Below, in pieces: positions 12,215 to 22,462 of a stretch of 64,000 bases of DNA. The translations under genes and the position numbers were made by a program. The DNA is from Apoda limacodes (lineage: Eukaryota; Arthropoda; Insecta; Lepidoptera; Limacodidae), in contig OX291545.1 of NCBI GenBank assembly GCA_946406115.1, forward strand, positions 28,205,153 through 28,269,152, written 5' to 3'. Position 1 is the stretch's first letter. Each line of letters starts with the position of its first letter. Under the pieces are notes generated by a model. It did not search any database. It worked only from the letters and a program-made list of their open reading frames with translations, and had not been told where the DNA came from.

Positions 12215-13455
12215 GTTTGAATTCAGCGGAAAACGGTTTTAGCAAAAATGTCACTAAATGCGCCTAAGCAAGAAGCTTATAATCAGCAAGAATTGTCAAG
12301 TTTTTGAAACAAAAATAAAAATAAACAGTGTACCAATAGCTATCCATATCTACTTTAAATATAAACACAAAACGGAAAATCACCTTTAACCTGACACAAT
12401 AGTCTTAAATCCTCTTGTAGCAGGAGTATCTGGTGATTTAGGCTGATTAATTGTTAGAAAACAATGTTACTAAAACAACACCAGTATAACCTTAACTCAT
12501 TGAAGTAAAACACCAAAGTGAAACAGGAACGACTTTGAGGATCTTATTGAATTGGTTGGCAAGTAATTTTAGGGTGCTATAAGGTGACAATTAAGGTCTG
12601 TTAATGAAAGTGGGTAAATAAATGACATTATGCAATGATTAAATAGGAGTTTTATTTACTTTTTTTACTTGAATATTTTATGGATTTGTTAGAATCATAT
12701 TTGGTGCTAGACATTGATTTAAAACGAAATAATTTAGGACCATTATATACAAAAAGGAGCTAAATGTTAGGGTAAAGTACCATACTAATTATATTAACAC
12801 TGAAATTGGAAGTAAAGTCCATTTACTAGTCACTTCCGAACCGAAAAGAAATCGAGTAATATTTGAAAATATTGTAAGCGGGTATTAAAATTGGGTCCTA
12901 ACAACAATAACGATTTATTTAAAGGTTTCCATTTATTTTGCTCTCTGCCTAACTTTACTTCAAAAGCACAAGAAGAAGAAGAAATTGTAAATGTGTATTT
13001 GGTTTATTTCAAGTTAAAGAATCTTTATTCTCATAAGAATTGTTCATACACTTACATAAGAACTTACACTAACTTAAATAAGTACATATTTAGTACGAGA
13101 GCGTTGCGAGCTTGAAGAAAACACTTGTAGATGAAATACCTTGTTCAATTGCCTCTATTTGATAATCGTGATCTTCATAATTCTTTCGTGAGTAGTTTAT
13201 TGCATTCGGTAACAAGTTGTACAACACTGCGACCTTACATTGTTAGCAATTTTTACGTTTTGTTTTAAAAAGTTAATGTTAAGTTTAAGTTTTATAATAA
13301 ATATTCTTTATATTTTATTGTAAAAATAGTGGAACTGACTGAAAAAGTAATTTTCCTTAGATAATGTTTCTATAAAGTGATCTCGAGTAAAAAGTCTAAA
13401 AATTGCCTTTGATTATTAAATGGTTAAATCATTTAAATGACATGGTTTATTTACA
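12215..13455. other. AT-rich intergenic stretch
   Basis: No domain, tRNA or clear repeat recognised. The open frame at 12891-13115 (plus) is low-complexity in composition and looks incidental. The right end abuts the target duplication of the full LINE. Confidence 0.4.
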
Positions 13456-13466
13456 TTTACAATTGT
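13456..13466. repeat. Left target-site duplication of the LINE
   Basis: TTTACAATTGT occurs here and again at 17210-17220, flanking the LINE with its 3' A-tail on the expected side. An 11-bp exact match at both borders fits target-primed reverse transcription. Confidence 0.6.
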
Positions 13467-16400
13467 ACAATACTTACTAAACCCCACGTCCATAGTAGTG
13501 TAACAAAAATGTAACGTCCATAGTTAAAGGTAAAATTATATTACATGTATAACATAATATATAGGAGAGGTAGGGCACTGCAAGTACTCGCTCGAATAAG
13601 CCACCCGAACAACTAAAGCAGGGCATAGCGAGTACTTGCTCGAATGAGCGGCCCGAACTGGGGAAGTACCTCCACCTTACAGAAAACCGCGGCCACAATA
13701 ACACTAACATTGAGTAGTGTTGTGTTCCTGGCGGTGAGTAAGGTTGCCAGAGCTCTTTGAGGATTCGCTGCGCGGACAGCGGAGGACCGGCGGCGCTTGT
13801 TGCTGTCATGCTCGGCGTAGACGCGGCGTGCTGGTTCGGCGGTCAGGGAGACCTGATGAAACGGCTGACCGCTGGCCGCCCGCAGGTTGAACGGGATCCC
13901 GAACCCAGGGATCACTTAATCTCCGCCCTGGGAGGCTGATTCGCCAGCCTGTGTAAAGTATCTGAAGTGGTAGTCGTGCCGGAGAAGGAGACCGGAGTGG
14001 ACCCGGCTACTACAACAGAGGGGGATCAGGGGCCCTTCCGCCCGCCGTGCCAGCAACCGTATCATCTGTGGCGAGCTTTGGCAGTTCTAGTACCGCACCT
14101 TTTGTCCTCTAAGCTGTCGGTGCAGTGAATCCTCATCTTTAATCTAAATAACACTTTCAAAAAATAAAAAATATGGCAAGAAATAAAAGAAAAAGAGTTT
14201 ATTCAGCGGCCGCTCCATCCACATTTAATGTGGACTTTTGCAACATTAGGGGTATTCACGCAAATCTTAACGCAGTCCACCTCCATCTGGAGACTGCGCA
14301 GCCGACCATTCTTTTTCTAACGGAGACGCAGATATCCTGCCCGGCCGATACATCATACCTTCATTATCCCGGTTACAAACTTGAGCACAATTTCGTGAGT
14401 CGTGCCGGTGTATGTATGTTCGTCCGGGAGGATATCTGCTGTCGCCGCCTTCATAGCCTTGAAGACAGGGACCTGTCGATATTGTGGGTGCGCGTAGATT
14501 ACGGCGGCCACACTCGTATCTATGCGTGCCTATACAGGTCTCATAGCGGTGACACGGACGTAACTCGACTTTTCACGCACCTGAGTTTGACGACTGACAA
14601 AGTTCTAGAGCAATATCCCACAGCAGAACTAGTTATTTTGGGAGACTTTAACGCCCACCATCGCGAGTGGCTCAGTTCTCGAACCAATAACTATGCTGGG
14701 ATATCTGCTCACGAATTTGCTCTGACCTATGGATTCTCTCAGCTGGTACTTTCTCCAACGAGAATACCAGATATAGAGGAACATACGAGCTCCTTACTGC
14801 ACCTTCTGCTGACTACTCGTCCGGACGGATACTCCGTCTCAGTGGATGCGCCTCTTGGCTCCTCGGACCACTGTCTCATCCGGACTCGATTGTCATGCAC
14901 ACAACCCGATCCTTCTGGGCCAACTAATTGGCGTCGTGTGTGGCATTATAAGTCGGCAGACTGGGATGGATTGCGAGAATTTTATGCATCGTACCCGTGG
15001 AGGCAGATCTGCTATAGCTCAGAAGATCCTGACGTCTGCGCAGCCGCAGTCACTGAGACAATCCTCGCTGGTATGGAATGTTTCATTCCTAACCTGCGAG
15101 TAGCTGCCGGCGTCAAAAAACGACCGTGGTTTAATAGGCCTTGCAGAGAAGCTAAAATTCTTAAGCAAACTGCGTATGAGGCTTGGACCACGGCTCGTAA
15201 TAATAGGGATCCGAATATTTCTGAGTTAAAACGCAAATTAAATGCTGCCTCGAGGTTCAGTAAGAAAGCAACTGCCAGAGCAAAATTCCAATTCATCGGC
15301 AAAATAGGTGGGCGACTTGCGAGCTATCCTTCTGGGAGTCGTGCTTTCTGGTCGCTTGCCAAAGCTGCCGAAGGGAACTTCTGCCAGTCGTCGTTACCAC
15401 CACTGAGAAAGACCGATGGTGACTTGGCCCATAGTGCTAAAGAGAAAGCCGATCTACTGGGCAGTCTCTTTGCCTCGAACTCGAATATGAACGATGAAGG
15501 CGCTGTACCACCTACTATACCGTGGTGCGGTAAGACCATGCCGGAAATCTCCATAACGCAGCGGGAGGTCAGGCGGGCGTTGCTCTCTCTAGACGTTCAT
15601 AAGTCGAGTGGGCCAGACGGTATACCAGCAGTGGTGCTTAAGCAGTGTGCTCCTGAGTTATGTCCTGTACTCACGCGCCTCTTCGCGCTTTCCTACCACA
15701 CTAGGCAATTTCCGTCTTCATGGAAGACTGCGAATGTGCACCCGGTGCCCAAAAAGGGCGATAGATCAGATCCATCGAATTACAGGCCTATCGCTATTAC
15801 CTCTCTCCTCTCTAAGGTGATGGAGCGTGTGATCAACACACAGCTTTTGAGATACCTAGAAAAACATGACCTGCTCAGCGACCGCCAATATGGCTTTCGC
15901 CACGGTCGCTCGACTGGTGACCTTCTAGTGTATCTCACACACCGATGGGCACTAGCCATTGAGAGTCAGGGGGAGGCATTGGCATGTAGCCTGGACATAG
16001 CGAAGGCGTTCGATCGGGTCTGGCACCGCGGTCTTCTATCGAAGTTGCCATCTTACGGAGTGCCCGAGGGTTTGTGCAAATGGGTGGCTAGCTTTTTGTC
16101 CGGCAGAAGCATACGAGCCGTAGTTGACGGTAGTTGCTCTGATAGCATGGACATTAATGCTGGTGTCCCGCAAGGCTCTGTGCTGTCTCCTACGCTGTTT
16201 CTACTGCATATCAATGACATGTTGGACATGAACAACATACATTGCTATGCAGATGACAGTACTGGAGACGCTTTTTACACGGGTCGTGCAAACATCCCTC
16301 GTTCCGTTGTGGAGGAAAACCGCGGAGAACTTGTGTCTCAAATCGAGACCACACTGTCCCAGGTCTCTGATTGGGGACGGGTAAACTTGGTCCGATTCAA

Positions 16401-17209
16401 CCCTACAAAGACACAAGTGTGCGCGTTCACCGCTAAGAAAACTCCATTCACTGTGGTCCCACAATTCCAGAACACTCCCCTCTCCATCTCCAAGAGCATT
16501 GGGATCCTTGGTGTCGACATCTCCAGCGATGTTCAGTTCCGAGATCATTTATCAGATAAGGTGAAGCTGGCGTCCAAAAAACTTGGTGTACTCAACAGAG
16601 CGAAGCAGTGCTTCACGTCGGGGCAAAGGTTGTTACTTTACAAGTCGCAAGTTCGGCCCCATATGGAGTACTGCTGCCATCTCTGGGCAGGTGCACCCGG
16701 ATACCAGCTTGGCCCTTTTGACTCGGTTCAACGACGGGCTGTGAGAATTGTCGACGATTCCAAACTCACTTGCGGTATCGAGCCCTTAAGTCTAAGGAGA
16801 GACTTTGCCTCACTGTGTGTGTTCTACCGCTTGTACAATGGGTTGTGTTCTGAGGAATTGTTCGAAATGATGCCCACGGCTACTTTCTACCATCGCACCG
16901 CTCGCCATCGGCAGGGAATCCATTCTCACACTTTAGAACCTAAATGGTCGCGTACAGTGCGGTTTCAGAGAAACTTCCTCCCGCGAACGCTTAAGTTGTG
17001 GAATGAGCTCCCTGCCAAGGTATTCTGCAAGGACTACAGTATGGAGTTCTTCAAGAAAGAAGTTATTAGATTTCTGAAGGGTCGGCAACGCGCAAGTGAT
17101 ACCCCTGGTGTTGCAAGCGTCCATAGGCTACGGTGACCGCTTACCATCAGGCGGGCCGTAAGCTTGTTTGCCACCTTAGTAGTATAAAAAAAAAAAAAAA
17201 AAATATACT
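13467..17209 (+). mobile_element. Near full-length jockey/CR1-like non-LTR retrotransposon
   Basis: About 3.7 kb with a GC-richer 5' leader (about 13600-14172), one long ORF (14173-17136), a short 3' UTR (CCGCTTACCATCAGGCGGGCC ... CACCTTAGTAGTATA) and an A-run at about 17186-17204. The 11-bp repeat TTTACAATTGT borders both sides. A gag-like ORF1 with zinc knuckles was not seen, so either the family has a single ORF or the leader is rearranged. Truncated relatives occur at 3400-3490, 21698-21990 (minus), 26781-26850, 37467-38190 (minus) and 60414-60577, making this the window's most repeated LINE. The minus-strand LINE at 17275-17895 appears to be the target. Confidence 0.85.
14173..17136 (+). 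CDS. LINE ORF: AP-endonuclease plus reverse transcriptase
   Basis: A 987-codon uninterrupted ORF. Residues about 18-240 form an endonuclease/exonuclease/phosphatase domain: N24 in CNIRG, E51 in FLTETQ, GDFNAHH (D158, N160) and SDH (S231-H233). Residues about 455-760 form the reverse transcriptase: SSGPDGIP, NYRPIAITS, GFRHGRST, SLDIAKAFD (D608), GVPQGSVLSP and the catalytic YADD (692-695). The C-terminus (about 780-987) has GILGVDIS, the YKSQVRPHMEYC region and LWNELPAKV. It would nick target DNA and copy its own RNA there. The start is the first ATG, preceded by AAAAATAAAAAAT. One oddity: where relatives have SLLDLLLT, this copy has SLLHLLLT (H210), at a residue expected to serve the nuclease active site. 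The open frame suggests recent insertion. Confidence 0.93.
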   Translation: MARNKRKRVYSAAAPSTFNVDFCNIRGIHANLNAVHLHLETAQPTILFLTETQISCPADTSYLHYPGYKLEHNFVSRAGVCMFVREDICCRRLHSLEDRDLSILWVRVDYGGHTRIYACLYRSHSGDTDVTRLFTHLSLTTDKVLEQYPTAELVILGDFNAHHREWLSSRTNNYAGISAHEFALTYGFSQLVLSPTRIPDIEEHTSSLLHLLLTTRPDGYSVSVDAPLGSSDHCLIRTRLSCTQPDPSGPTNWRRVWHYKSADWDGLREFYASYPWRQICYSSEDPDVCAAAVTETILAGMECFIPNLRVAAGVKKRPWFNRPCREAKILKQTAYEAWTTARNNRDPNISELKRKLNAASRFSKKATARAKFQFIGKIGGRLASYPSGSRAFWSLAKAAEGNFCQSSLPPLRKTDGDLAHSAKEKADLLGSLFASNSNMNDEGAVPPTIPWCGKTMPEISITQREVRRALLSLDVHKSSGPDGIPAVVLKQCAPELCPVLTRLFALSYHTRQFPSSWKTANVHPVPKKGDRSDPSNYRPIAITSLLSKVMERVINTQLLRYLEKHDLLSDRQYGFRHGRSTGDLLVYLTHRWALAIESQGEALACSLDIAKAFDRVWHRGLLSKLPSYGVPEGLCKWVASFLSGRSIRAVVDGSCSDSMDINAGVPQGSVLSPTLFLLHINDMLDMNNIHCYADDSTGDAFYTGRANIPRSVVEENRGELVSQIETTLSQVSDWGRVNLVRFNPTKTQVCAFTAKKTPFTVVPQFQNTPLSISKSIGILGVDISSDVQFRDHLSDKVKLASKKLGVLNRAKQCFTSGQRLLLYKSQVRPHMEYCCHLWAGAPGYQLGPFDSVQRRAVRIVDDSKLTCGIEPLSLRRDFASLCVFYRLYNGLCSEELFEMMPTATFYHRTARHRQGIHSHTLEPKWSRTVRFQRNFLPRTLKLWNELPAKVFCKDYSMEFFKKEVIRFLKGRQRASDTPGVASVHRLR

Positions 17210-17274
17210 TTTACAATTGTCAGGCAAAAATATAACTGATTTACAAAATTTTACAAAAATATGTACATGTAATA

Positions 17275-17895
17275 TGTATAATAAAATAGATATTAAGGTA
17301 CTAGTTTCCATGCAAAAAGTGTATTTTGAGTAATTTCTTAAATTTGTTCAAGTTTTTTACTTCTTTAATGTAGAAAAGGAGTTTATTAAAAAATTATGCA
17401 CAGTTGCAGAGCAAACTTTGTGTTCATATTCAATTCTTTCGATAGTATATTTTGTATAATTACACATGTATAATATTTGTATGTTTTATTTATGTCCATT
17501 ATTTTGGTTTCATTTTATAATTTTGATGTTGGTGTTAGAAAGTCGTAGTGAAATATTGTTTTATTTAATTTATTTTGTGACATCTGCAGTGTATTAAGAA
17601 TACATTTAGCCGCGGAGCTTCCAATGTGTGGCTTCCATGTTAGATGGTTGTCTAGAATACCTAAGTGTTTTTCGCTCAATGAAGTACCGATTGTGACATC
17701 ATTGATTTTTAGTTGTTTAAAATTAGTTTTTTTTTTTAGTTGTAAATATTACAAAGTGAGTTTTGTTTGTATTAATGGTAAATATATTAAAAACTAATGT
17801 AGGACATTAAGATCGTTTTGGGCATCACTAGGAATATGTTCCATGCTGCTACCAAAGTAAAAAAGGCAAGTGTCGTCGGCATACAACTAGAGATG
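17275..17895 (-). pseudogene. Older jockey/CR1-type LINE, 3' part of the ORF
   Basis: Minus-strand reading gives YADDTCLFYF at 17872-17883 and onward, then KINDVTIGTSLSEKHLGIL and LTWKPHIGSSAAKC (about 17600-17720), and further down the C-terminal LFYIKEVKNLNKFKK-type end (about 17320-17370). Frameshifts and stops break it. It is a different family from the intact LINE and directly adjoins that LINE's A-tail and target duplication, so it is probably the insertion target. Confidence 0.75.
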
Positions 17896-18439
17896 CGGTA
17901 AAAAGTTTTAAAAAATTACTTTTAAACATTAATTGTTAAAAAAATAACATATTACGATTTACTGAACGACAGCTTTTAGTTTTATACGTTACCGTATTAC
18001 GTTTTAGTATTTAATTTAATTAAATAATTTTAGCGGTGGTCGTTTTTTATATTTTGTGTTACTATTTGGTTTTTAAGTTTTATTTTATTAAGTTTACTTA
18101 GTTAGTTATTTGTTCACAAGTAACTTTTTTTTTCTTTCAGGACAGCTTTTGTGTACCTACTACTCATAGGTTTAGGCAAGGGCATTATGTCTGTGGGAAT
18201 TGCTTTTATATATATATATATATATATAACTTTATGACGAAGACTTTTTACAAGAATTACATAAAGCAACTTTGTTAATATCGTTCTTTTTTTTAAAATA
18301 GTTGTAGATAACAGAATGACTACGCCTGGTTGTCATTTTTCTACTTTGTTTGTCAAAAAGATATTTACACTGACGCCTAAATAACACACTTAAAATAAAG
18401 ATCGATACCTACTCCTTGTAAACTAATAAAAATAAAAAA
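17896..18439. other. AT-rich spacer with a (TA)n run
   Basis: A TA dinucleotide run lies at about 18204-18229. No gene or other element recognised. Confidence 0.5.
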
Positions 18440-19351
18440 CTGAAACTACTACTGTGTAGTAGTACACAGTTCCACTTATACACTAATGATCTGCAGTTAT
18501 ATACAGGTTCAGAAGTTGACCAAATTCGGAATGGTATCAGTATCATTATAATAACCTTAAAACTATAACTGAATGGGCAAAGTTCCTTAATCCCAGTATA
18601 TCTTAGGCTATAATAGTAGGCAGCAATCGTCAACTCGCTAACCTGGATATAAATAAAGTACCTACCACAAATTATTTACAATGACGTTATTATTCCTTTG
18701 GTCGAAAAAATTAAGAACTTCGGAATTCTTATAGATAGCACGTTATCATGGCGCCCTCAGGTAACTGCACTAAGCTGAAAGCTGTTTGCTTCATTACACT
18801 CACTTAAACGTCTACAAAACCTTGTCACCATTCCAGACTAAGGTTATGCTGGCGCAGTCTTTACTGCTGCCTATCTTTGATTACGTGGACATAAGATATC
18901 TGGACCTTACAGAGAAGCTACTCGACAAACCTGAACGTCTCCAAAATCTATGTGTCCGATTCATTTTCGGATTACGGAAATAGTATCATATTTCTGAGTT
19001 TCGTGCTTAACTTAAGTGGCTCTCAATTCGATTTCGCAGCAATGCTTACGTTTTTACTCTTTTGTACTATAAGGACACTATGTCCTTAATATATCCTTTG
19101 CACCCCGTTATTTGCAGGAGCTCTTTAACTACCAATCTTATACCTCACAAAGTTTAAAATTAAGGTCATAGAAGGTAGAACGAATTTTAACTATGCCATC
19201 CCAGTTCCATTACCTTTTATAGCAAATCGTTTGCTGTGAAAGCAACTTTACTGTGAAACAACCTACCTGCCGATATTCGGTTGGCAACGTCTAATCATAT
19301 TTTCGAAACTAACCTACAATCCTTCTTTCTTCAATCATTGCAAATTTAGGG
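18440..19351 (+). pseudogene. jockey/CR1-type LINE, RT end and C-terminal part, broken
   Basis: Plus-strand translation runs from the strand after the catalytic box (DLQLYTGSEVDQIRNGIS, about 18485) through NFGILIDSTLSWRPQV (about 18716-18765). The best-kept part, 18786-18980, reads TKVMLAQSLLLPIFDYVDI and LERLQNLCVRFIFGLRK-like sequence. A decayed tail reaches TNLQSFFLQSLQI near 19350. Several frameshifts and stops are present. The fragment is cut at 19351 by a hAT insertion, and 20406 onward probably continues the same flank. Confidence 0.8.
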
Positions 19352-20397
19352 CAGTGTTGCAAAAGTTCCCGATTTTTCGGGAGATCTACTGATTTTGGCT
19401 ATTGTCTCCCGATATCCCGATTTAGCTTCCCTTTCTCCCGATTTACAGTTATATGTAATATAATATTCAATATATGGCAAAACTAAATGAAACCTGGGGC
19501 CTTAGGCAAGTCACAGTCGAAAAATCGTGCAGTATCGCTATACACAAAGCGTTTGTGAAACGATCGTGGTAGACTTATTCCTCATGTATCGAAAACGCTA
19601 TTTCGTGGGCGTCGGCTGGAAAACTACATTACGACGTGCCAATTATCGAAAATCGCTTTTTTCTATTTATGCTATGTAATGTGGTGTTTCATTATTACTT
19701 TTATTTACATTCAACTTACTCGTGGTTAGTTTTAAAATTAAGAATATAGGTATTTATTGTATTGAATATTAAAATGTTTTCATGTTTTAAGTCTAGTTTA
19801 TCCTAAATTGGTATATTGTTGTGAAAATTTTAGGTACTGACGTAAAAACATTCTAGCTGTTTAGTAACGAAAATCTTGCTATGCATTTACTATGAATCTG
19901 TTGAATTAGAAATCAGACTAATACTTAAAACACAGATTTTAAATAATACCATCATATTTAATTACAAAAAAAATAAATTAAGGAGTCTAAGCTCCCTGGT
20001 AATAAAAACTATGCACGGGGAATTCCCGAAATTTCTTGCACGATCTTTTAACCTTGCAGCATGCTAAAACAGATTGCACTGAAATACCTAAGAGTTCATT
20101 CATTATTGTTGAGTAAGTGTATGAGGAAAGTTCTGTAGGATAGTTATGGCCACAGAACACATATACGTATGGCGATCCTTCCTAGAAAGATTAATTATTA
20201 AATCGATTTGAATTGAAATATAATAAATAGATTCTCAAAAAGTATACTATAATTTATTTTTAATAGTGACGAGAATATGTTTTTAAACTAACACTTAAAA
20301 GGTAGTATGAAGATAAAAAGTAATAGATAAGTAGTAAATCTTCCGATTTTTATCTGGCAAATTTCCCGATATAAAATTTTTCACTTTTACAACACTG
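19352..20397. mobile_element. Non-autonomous hAT element inside a LINE
   Basis: 1,046 bp with terminal inverted repeats CAGTGTTGCAAAAGTT (left) and CAGTGTTGTAAAAGTG (right, read inward). It is flanked by a perfect 8-bp duplication ATTTAGGG (19344-19351 and 20398-20405). An 8-bp duplication with CA-GTG-type ends is the hAT signature. CCCGAT/TCGGGA motifs are repeated close to both ends (19368-19445 and 20342-20370), like hAT subterminal binding repeats. The open frame at 19876-20067 is not recognisably transposase, so mobility would have needed a transposase from elsewhere. Confidence 0.85.
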
Positions 20398-20509
20398 ATT
20401 TAGGGACAAATACTCATTTAATGAATCTTTATTATTTATTATATATGTTTATGAGTATTTATGAAAGTATTTATGTGTAATTATAGAGTATATATGTATT
20501 CACATTTAT

Positions 20510-21022
20510 TTTGGTAACAATATCTACGGTTGCCGAAAGGGTGTTCGATTTTGATCTAAACCCATATTGTATTTGACACAACAATTTAATTGAGTTTAGA
20601 TAGTCTGTAAGTCCATTATAAATGACTTTTTCAAATATCTTTGATATTACCGGTACCTAGTACCGATATAGGACAATAGTTATTTGGATTTGATCTAGAT
20701 ACAATCAATCAATCAATAAAATTCTTTATTTGCATGATACACAGGTTAATTATGATAGAAGTAAATAATTTATGGATTTAATGATACGTGTTAATTTAGC
20801 AATTTTTAAATCTGCGAGGAAAATACCGTGTTCCAGACATAAGTTTATGCATTCAGTAAGTTTTTCAGAAATTTGGTATCTTACACATTTAATTGATTTT
20901 GTGTTTAAATTATCAATACCTGAATTGGTGTTTGTATCCGAATTCTCTATTATTTTTAAAATCTCCATAAGCCAAAAGCCAAATCTGATATGACTATTGT
21001 CAGCTGTCGCCAAAATAGCCAA
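20510..21022 (-). pseudogene. jockey/CR1-type LINE, start of reverse transcriptase
   Basis: Minus-strand translation of 20750-21022 gives the segment just before and into the RT domain (NSGIDNLNTKSIKCV, then LCLEHGIFLADLKIAKLT). 20510-20700 gives the next RT block, with an SYIGTRYR version of YRPISVLP and an FEKVIYNGL-like motif. About 50 bp at 20700-20755 with CAATCAATCAATAAA splits the two. There are stops and small gaps. It is oriented opposite to the neighbouring LINE at 18440. Confidence 0.75.
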
Positions 21023-21697
21023 ATTGGTCCAGTCGTTCTCAAGTTACTATAACGACTACGCATTTAATTTTTATTTATTCACATTAAATTTAAAACAAAT
21101 ATCTCTTTGAAATTTGATAACCACTCAGTGATACGGCTGTTTTCTTAAACACTTGTTTCACCACTCGTTATTCCGACTCCATTGTTTCCCGCAACACGAC
21201 CTAATCCCGGGATTGTTGCGGGATAATCCAGGATTACGAATCATGACACTATTGTTGTAAGTGTGAAACCGACACAAATAGGCCTACGGCTTACATGCCC
21301 TTGGTGTCAAACCTGCGGGAACTTTATCTCACCGAATTTAGAGTTCTATTAATACTAAATATAAGATGAATTTTCATTAAAAAAGGATAGATATTCCCTC
21401 TTTCGACCGGCAGTCGTTTGTAAAAGCAATAACAGTCTCTATTAATATGATGGATAGAGTAGAAATTGCAAATGAATTACAGACATAATAGCCCTAATAC
21501 AGATATTTTATAGAATAACAATGGTTTCTGGTTGAATGATTTTTTATTTATATTCTACGCTCATTGTACACACTTAATAACAAGATTATTATTTCTATGA
21601 GCCTTTTTGCAAATTAGAGAAGTTTGAACGAATATTGACGTTGTATGCTTAATGAAACGTTAAATTTGTTTAGATTGTCGCCAGTACTTTGTTATTC
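21023..21697. other. Intergenic, nothing recognised
   Basis: AT-rich, with a short GC-richer patch near 21180-21320 containing an inverted CCCGGGA/TCCCGC-type motif. No coding or RNA gene seen. Confidence 0.4.
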
Positions 21698-21990
21698 TTT
21701 ATACCAGCGAGGTGGCAAACAAGCTTACTGCCTGCTTAAATTTTGAGCGGTCGCTCCTATATGAACGCTTAAAATATCAGGGGCAGTATTCGCGTGTTCC
21801 GACCCTTGAAAATATAGTAACATCTTTCTTAAAGTTTACCCCACGACCTAAGTGAAGAAAAAACCTCTAAAACCGCATAGCGCATGGCCTTTTAGACCCT
21901 AAGGCATCATTTCATAACATTCCTCAATACACAAACCATTATACAAGCGGTAAAACACACATAGGGATGCAGTCTTCGCTCAGTTGAATA
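21698..21990 (-). pseudogene. 3' fragment of the window's main LINE family
   Basis: Read on the minus strand, it matches the intact LINE from the segment encoding CVFYRLYNG and EMM (compare 16810-16880). It then jumps to AAGGGTCGG near the ORF end and the 3' UTR tail (GTAAGCTTGTTTGCCACC...GGTATAAAG). It is internally deleted and frameshifted. Confidence 0.75.
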
Positions 21991-22117
21991 CACCAAGTTT
22001 CTTGAACGCCACTGACGTTGTCTTCAGAATGATTTCTGATTAGAACGTTGCAGAAATAAATAACGAAGAAAACATATACGTACCTATTAGCTATAAACCT
22101 ATTTGACTACTTCATCC

Positions 22118-22462
22118 ATATAAACAAATATTTTATTTTATAGCAAATATACAGTCAAAAGATTAACTTGCAATCCTTACAGTTCATATGTAGGTGCCCT
22201 GTCAATTGAGCTATCGAAGTACAATTCTGGCTGGAAAATACCCGGACTTAAGTATATCTTTGTTCATGTTTATCATATCTTCATGATCGTTACGAACGTC
22301 ATAAACAAACAACTACTAGGTAGTAGGTGTATGCAATTACATAAATCCCAGTAGGTACATAAATTGTACTAATAACTTCATAGAATTAAAAAGTTCAAGT
22401 CCTGGCTGGAGGTTAATCTTTTGACTGTATCCTTGCTATGAAAATAAAATATTTGTTTATAT
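22118..22462. mobile_element. MITE-like element with about 50-bp inverted repeats
   Basis: 22118-22167 and 22412-22462 are near-perfect inverted copies (ATATAAACAAATATTTTATT ... CAGTCAAAAGATTAAC). The 345-bp unit has no ORF; CTGGCTGGA-type pieces also recur just inside both arms. The target duplication is unclear (ATAT flanks), so the superfamily is not assigned. Confidence 0.6.

Noticed and set aside
14846..17124. Shorter ORFs in other frames inside the LINE
   Set aside because: They overlap the 987-codon ORF and show no domain.
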